From: Rodentolepis nana
Lineage: Eukaryota; Platyhelminthes; Cestoda; Cyclophyllidea; Hymenolepididae
Assembly (NCBI GenBank): GCA_900617975.1
Contig: UZAE01000003.1
Location: forward strand, 1 to 64,000
Direction of reading: 5' to 3'
DNA: 64,000 nt
The notes beneath the pieces were generated by a model. That model saw only the letters and a program-made list of their open reading frames with translations. It was not told the origin of the DNA and did not search any database. The translations under genes and the position numbers were made by a program. This document shows, piece after piece, positions 1 to 21,300 of the stretch (position 1 is the first letter of the stretch; every line of letters starts with the position of its first letter).

Positions 1-31
1 TCAACTCTTTAATAACTAAACCCATATTGAA

Positions 32-354
32 GTAAGGGGTGTGCGATAGACTTACCTCCACGTGGTGCACCCTGAGCAAAGTATACTCATACTGCAAAAA
101 AGTCTATTATTCGGCAGTTGACTTCCGACTTCAAACTACCATGACCCCACTGTATGTCATATTCTACCACTTCCACAGTACCCATCTTACTTTTACTCTG
201 CCTTTGTGGCAGTCTCTTTTACATCCGTAAATCACTCTTCTATTCCCCACCCCTCGACTTTCTGTTACTTTGATGTTCCTTCCGCCTGTGAAGCCCGAAG
301 TCAACTTAAGGGCTAATGATAACTATCAAAACGCCTCCCATTTGAAATAAATAA
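32..354 (+). repeat. SINE-like retroposon, copy A (full length, in a NALCN intron)
   Basis: About 320 bp from a head reading aggggtgtgcgatagac to a tail reading gcctcccatttgaa, followed by an A/T-rich aaataaataaat run. It is flanked by the 8-bp direct repeat atattgaa at 24-31 and 355-362. The same unit recurs inverted at 27245-27567, 29862-30143 and 43728-44004. No long ORF, no terminal inverted repeats and no clear tRNA-type A or B box were seen. The last 45 bases or so match the 3' end of the LINE fragment ending near 1310. Confidence 0.8.
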
Positions 355-590
355 ATATTGAAATGTTGGAACTTCACTTTTTTCCTTCTAGAACCGAATT
401 ACAAATGCTAAAGTACCGTAGCCTCCTTTGAAGATCGAACAACATTTGATTTGGGAGAAGGCATTTTATGAAAAAATTCGCGTTTCACTACCCCTCCTTT
501 TGACACTAATTAAACAATTCACCTAGACATCTACGTCGCTGAAGGTACATTGGTCTTTTGGCTTAAGGGATACGAATGCTGGTGTTATCA

Positions 591-7344
<6,754 letters not shown>

Positions 7345-10304
7345 TTCCCGATTTCACATTGATTTAGAAGCAGCTCCCAACCTTCATTCGAGGTCAGAAG
7401 CAATGAGAAATTTAGATGGTTTAAACTACAAGCCTAAATACTTAAATCATTTGGAGCGCAATTATTATTTAAAATTGTAATGAATTTGAAAATTTGGCAT
7501 TTTTACACGCAAATGCCTAGCATATTTTAATAAAACCTTATTTTATAATATATTGTACATCATTAGATGAAATAACATTTATTTGATTAGATATTTTGAT
7601 TACATCACTTAGAACAATTAAATACACGTGAAGCATTTTTAAAACAGATTCTTCATTAAACTGGTTTATTAGTTAGTATTTTTCTATCTGTTGTGATTTA
7701 ACTGCTAAATTTGCCTATATATATAAAAACTTTTTTTCCTATTGACTAACTACCCCAATGATTTTAGGATAGCTGTTAATGCAAATATTAGGGTTTTTGA
7801 AATAACAATCCTAATATGGATTTTGAAGGCACATATCAAGACATGCTGAGTTTTTTACATACTCTTATTAGTTCAGATCAGTTTATGTTACGTTTATTTA
7901 GAGTAAAAGTAGTATCATTTACTTGGTATAGGTTATATAAGTCAAAAAACCTAAATTTGATTTGATTAGTTTAAAATACATTGGAAGTACCAGTTTTCCT
8001 TTTCTGTTCGAAATATTGCCTTTGGATAATGCAAATTTCTCATGAATTTTTTTGCCCAGACTGTTTCAATATAAATAAAATGCTTAAAGCAAAAATTTCT
8101 CGGACAACTGAATGGCTCCTACTATTTAACTTTACTAACATAGAAAAGACATTTTCTTTTATTATAATTATATGGCAATAATCAACCACAACCAATGAAA
8201 ATTTTTGTGAATTACCATTAATCTCCATCGTACACAGACCTCAAACCATTTATCTCGCTCAAATAGTAATTGTTAGGCGAAATTTGACAGCATAATATCT
8301 GTTAGATATTTTCGCGCCATAAGTCTACTTACTATGCCTTGTTTTGACGAATCGTTGCCATTTTTTCCCGAATTAAAATAACTCATTTTAGCTCATACGA
8401 AGCGTTAAGTGAATTTATATTTTATGCTCACTCCATGAATTTCCTCTTGAACGTGGTAGATTTATGCCAATATCAGCAACGATTTTCCATGTAATCTTTT
8501 TAGCCTCTACTCTGAACGAAAAATAGGTAGCTTAGGAGAGAGCTCTAGTTTGCTGTTTCATTTGAAATAGTTATGTCGAAATTATCTACATTTACCATGT
8601 AGTTTCCAAAGTCACATTTATTTCTTCTGATCTCTTCTAAAAAATTTAAAGATTTAAAGAACTGTTTGGTTCAATGTGCGCAAACTTTTCTTTTATCCGC
8701 ATTTAATTTTGATGCTATTCATTGCGCTTAAAATATTTTGAAATTCATAAGTATTAAAGAAAGTATCTTTACCTAGGATGTGATTGCTTCGTAGTCTTGA
8801 ATTTTATTTCAGCGTTTCCTAATCATTATCCTTCATTTCAGGCTAATTTAAAAAAAACACTTAAAAGTGCCTTGGTAAGTGCAATTAAAGCAATTGATGC
8901 GCTTAAGTTAAATCATGTCAGTATTAATGCTTAATCAGATTACACTTGGCTTAATTAAACATTTTAATAATGTGGCCAACCAATCAACTTTCAGTTAATT
9001 TGCGGTAATATAAATAGCTTACATCACTTACTATACCAATATAGATAAGGATATTTTTGTGCAAGCTTGTTTTTGGATCAATAGACTATGATTGATATAT
9101 GGACCACCTTTAAATGATTTTCGTTAAATAAATGGATTGAGTTTTCCTTTCTATGGTTTTGCATCACATTAACCTAATTAGTAAAATTGAAGCTGAAATA
9201 TCATACCATATTTATATAAAATTGAATAAATACATAAATAATTTTGAGTTCGAGTAGTAAATGTGCCCAAGCTATTAATTTCCCACTATATTCTGAGCTC
9301 AATTTTTAAAAATTGAATTGATTATCGAAATGGGCCTTGATTTAATGAAAATGAAGAACTAATTTCAGGTAATTATGCAAACATGTACCCATTGGAGCAC
9401 TTGCAAAATTTATTTGTAAAATTAGTAATATATCCGATGGCTAGATGGTTTTCTATTTGACAGATGGCACTCAATCGTCATGGAAATTGGAAAAATCAAT
9501 TCTAGATATCACATCGCTAGCTTATCAATAGGGAATTGTCTGAGTCTTGCAGATATAAATATTATTGAGTACAATGCTGTCACATGTTTTGTGAAGGATT
9601 ACCTTATATAATAAAGCAAATGCAAACATACTATCTTTAGCGTTTGAAGCACTTCTTTAGAAAACTGGATAAATCACAGGATAGTAGTTGAGGAAAAGAC
9701 CGCAAAGTAACGTAACTAATCACAAAGACATAATAAATGTCAATAAAGTCTTCCATTTTCTATCATGAAATCCATTAGAGATTTAACAATAATTTAACAT
9801 GCCAAATTATATCTAAAAAGAAGCATAAAGCTTCAAATGCCTCAGGAAAATTACATGTACTACTTAATGAAAAATTAATAAATTCAAATGAAAATCCAAT
9901 CAGAGCTTCCGTAATAATGAATTCATAAAATCGTCCTCCGTAAACTGCAAAAGCATTATTAGTTTTCATCTATATTCATGATAGATGGTTTTTCTATACG
10001 TAAATAGGGCTAACTATTTATGAAAAATTATATATTCGAAAATTTCAACTTTTTGCATACACATTTTACCTGGATATTGTTTAAATATACCACATGCCAT
10101 TAATTCTTGTCGACCTAAACTTCGGTGGCAATTGGATTTAGTGAAATCAAATTATTCAAATTCGGTATGAGTAGAGGGAACTTCCTCGGGAGTACAGTAA
10201 GTTGTCATAATATTATTTTTGCCATAAAAATGTTTTACTGCAACTAATAATGTAATTCAATTAGCTTAATCATGTTTTTAAATATGAACTTTAAACTATT
10301 TACT

Positions 10305-10338
<34 letters not shown>

Positions 10339-12231
10339 TATAAATTTCGCCGGATTCATTATTTAAACTAAATCATTTACTGTCATTCTATGCAAAGTTT
10401 ATTGCACTTATCATTGTTGGTAATGTTGAGATTTGTTTACAATAAATTCATTCTTGCAATACGATTTATCATTGCAAGCGCCGATTTTGTCTAATTACTA
10501 ACTGAATTTGATAATTTTAAAACGAATTTTAGTAAAACAGGTTTCTATATACTTTCTTCTGAATTATAACACAAGTTATAATTCAAAAATTTACAAAATA
10601 TATGTGAATTACTTGCAATGGCAAAATAGGCATTAATATTTTAAAGGCCTGAGATTGACTAGTTCATTTTAATAAGACTTAACTCTGACAGACTACTTTG
10701 TACATGCTGTCTAAGTAATGTTGTGCGCAAAAGATGCCTAAGTCTGGTCCCAAATACTATGGTATTTAAGTGACTGAAAATAGCTTACGAAACATTATGT
10801 GAGTAGTATCAACAATTGTTACTAAACTCCAGATTAACTGATCTACTATTCTCAAAATTAAATTGTTATCTCTTGGATTCATTGAGAACCAACCAAGATT
10901 ACCGGTTTACTAGAGAAAAAGTGAACTTGGTAGTATTTAAAGTATAGAAGAAGCAAGTTCTTTTATTTCATAATGACTATTATGCTTAATAATATGAAAA
11001 TGAATCTATATGTTTTATTTCGAAAGATACATAATTTTTGAGAAATATTACCTATTCTATTCCCAAAAATGAATTAGAATAGAAATTCAAAGAACCAGCT
11101 TGCAAAAGCTATTATTTTTAGTCAAATAAAATCTATTCCTATTCTAGGTGTTTTGCTAAGTCATGAGAGAGGGGGCGTTATATTTTTCATGGTTCCTGTT
11201 CGACAACTTAAAAGATGGAATTGATTTGACGTGATACAGTGAAACGCTTACTTCATTCCTGTATCACTCGGTTTTGACGGAATATGGCTACTATTAATCT
11301 AATTTATTAAAAAATAGCATGTTTCGGCTCCATTTACTTGATCGGTTTTATTTCGTGGGTAAAAATGGTGTGTATTCACTATACAAGACCTTTGACTTTA
11401 TGCCACGATTTAAAATAGAAAAATGAAATTTTAGAGAATCATCAGTTGGCAAAGATCAGTTCAACTAGTAGATTGTAACGCCTTTCACTAAATATTCGCC
11501 AATGAAAATACATGCTAAATTTATAGATACATGGATTCGCATTTATGTCACAGGAAATGTGATAATGTAATCTTGACATAGCATCACTTCTTGCCACTAG
11601 TTTATGAAATTGTAAATCGTTTGCGAATAATTCTAACAGTTTAATCGGACTTTTGATGACCTTCTATCCGAGGCCATGGTTAGAATTTTACTTCATTTAT
11701 TACATTGATCAAATTGCTGCTTACTTAAAGCATTTATTCGGAATTAATCGAAATTCCTTATAAGACTTTAGTTTGTTACTATTATTAATGACAGACAATT
11801 CGAATTAGTCCAATTACTGATTTTTTCAATGATCTACATTGATGCACAGAATATTAACAGTAGCGCTTAATGGAGACCAGGTTTCGAAATATGAAACACG
11901 CGGAAAATTTAATAACAGCATTTAATCGTAGAATAAATGCAGACTTACCCGTTAAAGAATGATTATTTCTGAATGATGGCATTTATTGCAATTGGAAAAA
12001 TATTCAAGGAATTCTACTAGCCAGAAGTGAGAAAAGTGTCAGAACAGTCATTTAACAAGAGAAAAGTGGAGGAAATGGGAGTGAGAAAAAAGACACTAGG
12101 CCCATTACTAGTGGTTGCTAGTTTTTCTCACATTGACAACAATAAGTAGTTGGGTTCTATAACTTCGCTTTCACTAATCAGCTCCTTGCCTCAGACTAGT
12201 GTTTGGCCATCAAGTGGTTAATAACTATCTC
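7345..12231. other. Intergenic region between divergent NALCN and calcium-channel beta genes
   Basis: About 4.9 kb of AT-rich DNA separates the NALCN start codon (minus) from the beta subunit first coding exon (plus). It should hold the 5' UTRs and promoters of both genes. I saw no coding exon, RNA gene or recognisable transposon here. A TA microsatellite lies at about 10304-10342. Confidence 0.6.
10304..10342. repeat. (TA)n microsatellite
   Basis: About 39 bases of alternating TA with a single C interruption. Likely a polymorphic simple repeat with no evident function. Confidence 0.9.
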
Positions 12232-12324
12232 ATGGAGCAACACGAGCGATTTATGGGGGAAGAAATTGAGGAAAAAGGAGAAAAAGAAGAGGACGAGCGA
12301 GATTCAAGGGAGAAGAGCGACTCT
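12232..12324 (+). other. CACNB: Acidic first coding exon of the calcium-channel beta subunit
   Basis: ATG followed by 30 codons and then a GTGAGT donor. Fourteen of the 31 residues are Asp or Glu (for example [15 protein letters not shown]). Joining to exon 2 at 25094 uses the acceptor taaag before ATTAGT and keeps phase 0. The more obvious acceptor three codons later (attag) would bring a stop into frame. The join across 12.8 kb is inferred, so an unseen intermediate exon or other first exon is possible. Confidence 0.6.
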
Positions 12325-15300
12325 GTGAGTAAATATTGACAGATTTGGTCAGATTTTGGTGCAATTTAAAAAAGTTGTTCATTTATTAAATTTTTAGGAC
12401 TTTGGGATAATAAGTACTGCAAAAATATATACATATATGTTATTTTTAAAAGAAATTAACAATTTCTTACTGCTTTGTGATTACAAACCTAAGTATTATT
12501 TTTCCTTTTTTGGTACATTTTTTGCTCTGTTGCTTACCATATTTCATTTATCCGCTCTCTTTTTGTAAGATTTAATAGCTCTACAACCCGTAAAGGTTTG
12601 TTTTAAAAAACATAAAGGAAGAGAGTAAAACTTTTCTATCTTCTTGCAAGCAATTAAAATCAGCAGATTGGAGACTCATCATGTTTCCAACACTTTTTAT
12701 TATAAGATTCAAAGGTTATGAGGTCAGAATCTATCGAATTATTATTGACTGATTGAATTTTCCTAAGTTACCTTTCAATTCTCCCATTTCAATTCCCATT
12801 TGGTGAACAAAACATCCCCCACCCTCTTTGTGATAATTGTTAAAGTGTCCATGCAAAATATCAAATATTGCTGGTTTTTATTTTTACTGCTGGCAATGCA
12901 AGTTTAAATTATCAAAAGCTGAAGCAATCTAAATAATAGTTGAATTCTTATTGCTCTTAGGTTTGAATAAAATCGGAGGTTTAACGAGGCTATTCGAATT
13001 CTGGATTTTGCTAAGTGCTCCATGTTTTTCTCAAAGAATAGATTACATTTCGGCATATTGTTTAAATTCCAAGTTCCAATGTTGGAACTTATTCCAAGGT
13101 TCTGAAATGATCTATTTACTGAAGTTCTTTTTCGTATTATCACAATTATTTGTATCTAGTGATTCTCAATATTATTAGTAAGGCCAAGTTTATGATCGAA
13201 TATTACATGACTGTGCTGTTACTTATTGCATATGTTGATCTAAAATCTTCTTTCAGGGTTCAGGAAATAGAACATTTTCCTGATCAATATTAGCAAATAT
13301 TCTTCAACTGAATGAGCTAATTAAAAGGAACATTAACAATTCACAATTCAAAATTTTCCATTTTTTAGTTGTAAAATTTTAAATTTGATTGTTCAACTTT
13401 GCGGATAATGCGTCGGACATTGTTCAAGCAACTAAATACCATCCTTAATGAATTCAGACAGAGGACTTATTTGGAATTTGCTTATAATTTATATATATAG
13501 GCCTGATCGGACAAGATTAGATATTGGGCCTAAATTCGCTGCCAAGACTACGTACCACGCATCCTAGCACGCAATCATCGATCGCTCCCACAAACACCCA
13601 ATCAGATTTCAGAGAGTGCGCACATCAAGTTGCAAATGCCCGTCAGCATATGACCAAACGTTTTAATACCTGATTTTACCTCTATTCGCGTTTGTCCATA
13701 TTATTAGGGTTAACCTCGCCAACACCACTGTAATAAAATCAGAAACAAATATTGGTGTCAAGATTAAATTAGGGCATCGAAGGGATGGTGTTAGAAATTT
13801 TTGCATTTCGGTCAAACTTGAGAATGATCTTTGACCACATTTCAAATAATAGAGTAAGGACTACATAAATGCTATATTTTGGATTTCTTTCTACTAGTGG
13901 ATTTCATATTGAAATAATATGATGGAACAAATATTGGAGCTCGAAATCATAAAATTATATAATGCTAAAGTATGCATATCCTCTTTCTTTCGTTTTAGCT
14001 GAAAATAGTTAGAATGGTCCTTTTGTTATTTTCACTAAACAAGGCTTTTCAGAAAATAGGAATAAACGTGTGTATCTAATGCTGTAAATATTTGGCTTAG
14101 TCTATGATGTGAATTCTGACTTATTAATTTCTGCAAATATACTTGTCTTTTATACTGGAATAAGCTTAAACTAAATGTATGCCCTTTAAAAAATTTTACA
14201 TAAAAGTGTTTAAATGTAAATTTTATCGGCCATTACTCGAGGCCAAAATAATTTGGAACCCTTTGGGGTCAAAATTTTCAAACTTATCCACCTCTGTTCC
14301 TATTTATTCTATGGAAATATGTTTGCTTTTCTGCAAAATAGTACTCTTCTCCAAACCTTATTCGATTAATTGTCATCCAATGAAATCAATATTCATCATT
14401 AATTTATTAACTTTGATAAAACGAATGTGGAATCTATTTTATTGACCTTAACTAAACCACTCATAGGTTGTTCAAATGGAATAGGCTCTTAAAGATACAG
14501 TTTTAACCTGAATCTACAAACCCTTTCCTAAAATATAAGGACGTGTAAGGTAAATGACAGGGCAAATATAATAAGTAAAAGTAAAAAATCCAACCCCTTT
14601 TCGATTTCTGATTTAACTACCTTGGTGTTTAAAGCTGTTCCATGTTTTAAAATACCAAAAATATTGAGATTAACTAAAAGTTAAACAAATTTATTTCCTT
14701 CATGCATTAAATTTGACTCCGTACATTTTAATAAATATTTGCTACCCTCGGTGGGGATGGAGGGAACACGTATTTTAAGTGCGGTCCTCTAAGAAACTTC
14801 CCTCATAGCACAATATGCACTAGGCCACCCGAAACAATGAATATGCACTAGCAAACATCAACCATGTGAATTCTGGCTTGAAAGTGAAGTAAATATATTA
14901 TTGATTACGATCGGTATCGACAATCTTTGTTCTTATTTCATATTATTATTGACGATAAAAATGAAGTGCTCCTTAGCATCCCTGGCGAGTACTGAACGCG
15001 TTAGGCTGATGTGCGTAGACTCCACTACTCTAATTTGCCAAGTATTTAACTTTCTGGAAATACACTTTAAAAATTTCCTATTTACACCTTATATTACTCG
15101 AATATTCCAACTCAGATCTTTATCTTATGTTGTGGCAATTCACAAGGCAGTTTAGCATAATTATATAATTAAATTAAGGTCCTATTTCACTTTCATTTGT
15201 AACGTTTTCTTAATGTATCCTATTGCACACCTTTCTCATGAATTTAATTTCCCAAAACATAGCGATTCCATTTAAGTGGAGAAATATGAATTTTGTCAGC

Positions 15301-18300
15301 ACCATTCAACTGAAAGCAATATATTAGTCCTTTTATATTTGTATTATTATTAGTACCGACTAAAAAATTGGGATTATCCTTCGTTAATTGTTATTACTTC
15401 TAATATTAACGAAAATAGGAAGGCAATTAAAATTTAAATCGTTGCAGAATTGGCTTGTACAATAATGACAGATGGTTGAAATCAAGTACAATTTGGGAAT
15501 AAGTTCAAAAGTACATCTGTTTTTATTTGGTTATACAACTTGCATTTAGTGAGAATAGTTCGAGGTTCTGATTAATTGTGGCATTTAATAATTGAAAATG
15601 AAATTTTACATTTTGCAGTGATGATTGCAATAAAGGTGCAAGTTTGTATGGCTTTAAGCTATTAGAGCCAAATGGAAATCACTCTTGATCATTATTCCAT
15701 TAAACAATGTAACAGATCGATATATCTTGTTCACATTCAAATATCGATCATGTTTATATTAACACGTAAAATACGCTACAATTGGAACTTATTATAACTA
15801 AACACTTCAATATGCATTCTACAGCAAAGTTATTGCCAAAATATTATAAGGTACATTCAGCGAGGTAGAATATTATCTTTTGATATAAATCATGACAAAG
15901 GATATATTAAATAGATTTGGTATTTTAAAAAGCTGCCTTTTAAGTGAATAATACTTTGAACATCACAAAAAATTTAATATCCAAAAATGCAGCACATACC
16001 GTTCAAAACTGAAATAATAGAGCTTATCAGTATTAAGTAAATCTTGCTCTTTTTTCTTTGACCCTAATTATTGTCTAATAATCATATTTTTGGAGAAGAT
16101 TTAAATTGTATTTTTAAACAAAACAGCCTATTCTTACCTGATTTTAGCCATTGTTTTTGTACTCTGTCATGCGTATAGACATAATTTGGTGTTTTCCTGT
16201 GCATGCCGTCAAACTACAGTGGTCTCAAGGTGTCTATTAACTAATTAACGCTTTATGAATGCAGTATCTGGCATTATTTCCTTTTTAATAAATTTTTATT
16301 TTTAAGTAATAGTATCTTCAGCCTTTACTATATCTCTCACTTCAATTTTTCGGATTTTTAATGTATACATCATTTACAAGCCAAGTCTTTCATTTCAAAC
16401 ACTTCTGATATAAACGGTTGAGTTGTGAGAACCAATAGTTTATTCAAAGCTAATTATATTCAGAAGATGTCATTCTACAAAAAAATAATGAAGTTGGAAT
16501 AGCTAAGTTGTCACTGAAATTTTGAAAGTTTTATCTTTAACGTCAAATACCACGGATCATATATCTACTTTCGTTCATCAAAGAATATCTAGGTAATTAA
16601 TGGGCCACTGATTAGCATGAATTATTTTTATCTTATTTTATTATTATTACATTTGCTCACCGTTAAATTTTAAAAAATCATAATGCTAGCCAAATAACTA
16701 AGCAATAATTAGTAAGTTCCCAGTAAACTATCTTATAACTTTTTTTTTTCATGTGTTTCTTGAAGGGGTATTGCTCATTAAATAATTTCGGAGTCCATCT
16801 TTATAGTTATGGACTGTTGATGTTTGCTGTGATTGTTTCACAATGAAGCACTTTGGATGCTTAAAAAAATTAATATCAAATTATATGAACCTGCATCCCA
16901 AATGTTCAATTGGGACACAGGGCCATGAAGTAGGTCAGAAAACTGGAGGACGTCTGCAGAAATTTGTGAATTGTGACATTTTACAATAGTAATTACGTAT
17001 ACGTTATGAGCTCGAAATTTAAAATATGCAAAATTGCACAATATTGGGAGTTTATTTTCCGGTTCAACCAAATGCTCTCCTAGTTCGTAAAATTTATCAT
17101 TGTTCTACACATGATAGAAAAGGCTGCCATATAATAAATAGTGACTTTAAATTGATTCATTCTGTTGAGATTTCTAAGATATAGGGCTGCTATATAATGC
17201 AAACAGTGAAGTCTCTTCAGGAGGCTGACCAAACTGGGTTAGATACTCTCAAATACTAACAGAAATCAAAGCCCTTTCAGAGTGATAAGAAAAAAGAATG
17301 AGATTCGACAATGTGTATTTTTGATAAGTAGGAATTAGTGTGATGGGAAAAGGCAGGAGGTCAATTATGAGTGAGGAAAATGTTAGCTGTGAGTAACAGA
17401 CGAAATGTGATTTGATATGACGACTTACTGATTTCATGTTTTAATTTTCGCGAAGAACAACTTACCATTTAAGGTGTAGATATGGGCCAATAGATAGACA
17501 CTGCATAGACAACTGAGGTGGTAATTTAGCTATTGGTGGAGAAAGTGGGATAAATTCGTGCTGCATTAGTAAAATTTACTGCTGTCCCTATCACCACCTG
17601 TAAAACCTTTATCGCCTAATTTAGTGCCCTTATCCAAACCAACAAGACATTCTTTCAGTTAAAAGATGGACCTTTTGCTATGACACTGCCATTACAAGAT
17701 AAGCCAACCCCAGCAATAATGAAATTGGATTTCAAATACTACCGCAGCATTCATGAGCTGCTGAATTGCGGTATTTTACTCATAGAGAGAGAGAGAGAGG
17801 GAGAGAGACAAAAGCTACAACTCAACATAAAAATATGTTAGCCGTTATTCCAATAACTTACAAAGAGGAGTGGAAGAAAGGTATTAAGTGTAAATTTGGG
17901 ACTTCAGAGAGTTCCAAGTCATTTAACTTTTGGACTCATGCCGTATAAATTAGCTAAGTAGGTGGTTAGCTTCCCAAAATAGAAATTTTATGTTTTGGCA
18001 CCTGAACCGATGGGTGAATTAACCTCTTTGAAATACGGCTTTTATTAACCATCTTTTAATCCCGATTGCTGGCCTTCCCCCTTCACCTCACCTTTTAGAC
18101 TTCCGACCATTGAGATGACAGAACGAGCATACACGATATTAAATCACTTCATCGCCTCAAAATAGCAGGGCTGTGATAGCTACAGTATTGGGTATAGTAG
18201 AGCACAACGTGAATATAAGGTGAATATGAATGAACTTTAAAATAAAAGGAAATAGAATTAGTATCTAACAGTCGGTCTGCATGAGGAGTCACAGAGCGCA

Positions 18301-21300
18301 TTAGTCGCAATCATCATCACATATACATCACTAGCGGTGGATATTTGTGCATACGAATTTATTTATCTCTCAATTTATCAGAGAGTGCATACACTTCTCC
18401 CAAGACAAGTATACATTTTCACTTAGTAAGTTGTGTTTCAGACGGTTCAAGAGCTCATCTTGTTTGCTTAAAAAACGAAAACAGTTATCCGAGTTAACTG
18501 AATAGCCATAAACTTAAAAATGTGTCTGCTTATTCATTTTTGTAACCAAAATTGAGTCAAGCCAGTTAACTAGTCTAACACGTGGTTCCGAACGGAGGTC
18601 ATCTTTATATAAAATAAGTAAATTCACTTACAATTCGAAGGCCTAAGAGACAACGGACTTCCCTACAAAACTTAGTTGCCCCTCTAAGAATTTCTAATTA
18701 CATGTGTTCCTTGTCAAAAGACAAAAATAAGATTAGAATTTCAATAATTAAATTGTGATCACTCAGGCACTTTTGCTAATCTTTCCTCACTTAATTAGCG
18801 CAATTAAAGCAGTTCAGAAAATATTTAAAAAAATATGATTTGCCCATTATACACCACTTTGGTGATTAATTAAAAGCATACTAGCATACTAGTCAAATGG
18901 AAATATGCATCTGAAATGTGCGTATTTGGTCATTCATTCATTCGTGAGTTAATTTGGACTTCAGATGAAATATTTGTTCAGTTCAAATTTAACCATATAC
19001 CTTATATTAAATAAGAGCAACCTCTTAAAGTTAGAAAATTTTTTAAAAAAATTATTTAAATATTTTCTTGCATTCCGTTTGCTCCCTTAAGGCATAGCTT
19101 CTATGATTGAGCTAATTGGACTTTTTTAATTTATGCTCATACTTTTTAATTTTTTCTAGAATTATCGAAATAAAGTATTTTCGAATAGCACTGATGGAAA
19201 TAATGACCCAACAGTCGTTCTCTGATATAAAAATATTTTTATTATATACAACAGCGAATAGTTAAACTATCCACTCGTTTAATTGAGAATGGTTTTGCAT
19301 GATAAAAACAGATTAATGAGTGCCTTACAATATGCTGGTCTGATGTTGGTGGTAGTAAAAACCAAATGTTAGATGTCGAATATGATCGTAAAAAACAGGG
19401 AATAGGATCTGAAATTAATCTTTGATCCTCGAAGAATAATAGCTACTGGGTGGACAAAATCAAATAAGACAATTTAAAGAAGTATTGGCAGTTCAAGATG
19501 AGTAATCGGAATGTGATAAAAGGTAATGCAGGCTTGCAATACGACGGTGCTTCGAGATAAGAACCAGGAAGGTTCCATAAGATCAATTCTGCTTAAAAAC
19601 ATTAAGAACCGTTGAAGTTATGAGACACTTTTGGGAGTCTTAACACAGTATTATTTATATAAAAGATAACTGGGTTAAACTGAAGACGAATATATCGTGG
19701 TCAAAGGTAATTGTCCTGACTTCAACTGTCGTCAATTTCTGTAAAGCTAAATTAGCAAATTCGAGTCTTTTCTCAGCAAATTTATCATCATTGACAATAC
19801 TGGAAAAATAAAATATCGTTGTATTTTGTTTTCATTCATTTCAAAAAAGGCTACAATTAATAATTTTAATATCAATTGCATGATGTAAGCATTAAAGTAC
19901 ATAAACTGCTATTATAAGGCACAAATGTGAAAGGACCTAAGTTCTGTTTTAAGTAGAGATTGAGGATAATGAAAATGTTCCAATTTCAACAGCACCGAAT
20001 TAATCATTCAAACTGGGAATCAAGGGAGTGCTAAAATATACCTCGAATTTTCGAACATAATGACTATGGAGATACAACAAACAAAGGAATAATTCCATAT
20101 TCAGTGAATGCACTTCCGTCAAGTTATGGCTTTGTCTATATGAGTCATTAATAGCAAATGCTTATCTTTTGAGGCCTTCACAATTTTCACTCAAGATGCT
20201 TTGAAATTAGAGCACAGAAATGTGTAAAGAACCTTTATGCTTTCTTCTTTTGTGAATGAGGTGCCAGGAGTTAAGCTATTTCCTTGTTTTATGAAATTCA
20301 AGGAAGGATTCCAACCAATAATTTCAAAACCTATATTGAGACTTCTTCTCTATGCATAGGGTTCGCTTTTATTAATGGAATGGATATGCATGAAATAGCA
20401 ATTACTCCAAATTTATCAAATGTGAAAACAAGTCCGGTGATATTCTTGAATATTGAAATAAATGAGCCAGACATTTGTCAGATTAAATTGGATGCTGCCA
20501 AACTACGACTGAACCGCGTTCAAATTTAATTAATTGGTTTCTTTACCTTAAGCAGCCTCACCTTGATTACTAACTGTCATTCGCTGTCACAGAAATATGT
20601 AATAATATATTGTCGTACACGCATTACAAGAGAATTTTTTGATCAGATATTCAGTTATTACGAGGAGATATTCGTATTTATTCTACGTTGGGAGGTCGAA
20701 AAATTGACGATTTTTCAATCAAGAGAAAGTATCTACCAAAGCCCACTATGGAAAGTTGGTTGAGTTGAGATAGGGAATAATGGCAATACGCTAAAAGGGT
20801 CTAGAGATGTTTGAAATTCGGATTTTTACTTCATTCATTATTTCTTCAATTATCGAGGTCAGCCTTCTCATCTCTAGGGAAATCAATGCATTTTATAATC
20901 TAAATTAAAGAACTAAACCTATATTTTGGGTCGACCATTTGATCACACATTTCAGACATATATATTTTCGGGACCAAGGTACTAGCAGAACGGTAAAAAT
21001 AGCGCTCAACGTGATCACCTTAAAGTTACGAGGTCGATGCTGACCACTGCTATAGATGGTCAGATGCAATTGTCACTTTTGATTAAAAAAGGTGAAACAA
21101 CATGTGATGTTATGGGAATAAATGATTAAGTTTAGTTTTAGAAGTTTTCCTTTCGTTCATCCAAAACTATAAATTCTCACTTAATTTTTCCTAAAAAATC
21201 AGGCATATTTACTATGATAATTTAAATGCTACAGAACTTACCAAATATTATGTTGGTAGTCAAGTAAATCACAACAAGAATATACTATCTGCTGCTTTTT

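Noticed and set aside
39..230. 63-codon plus-strand ORF at the left end
   Set aside because: It lies wholly inside SINE-like copy A. The related frame in copy D is interrupted and diverged, so it is not a conserved protein.
32..354. MITE (DNA transposon) interpretation of the short repeats
   Set aside because: No terminal inverted repeats, target duplications of different lengths, and an A/T-rich tail at one end only.
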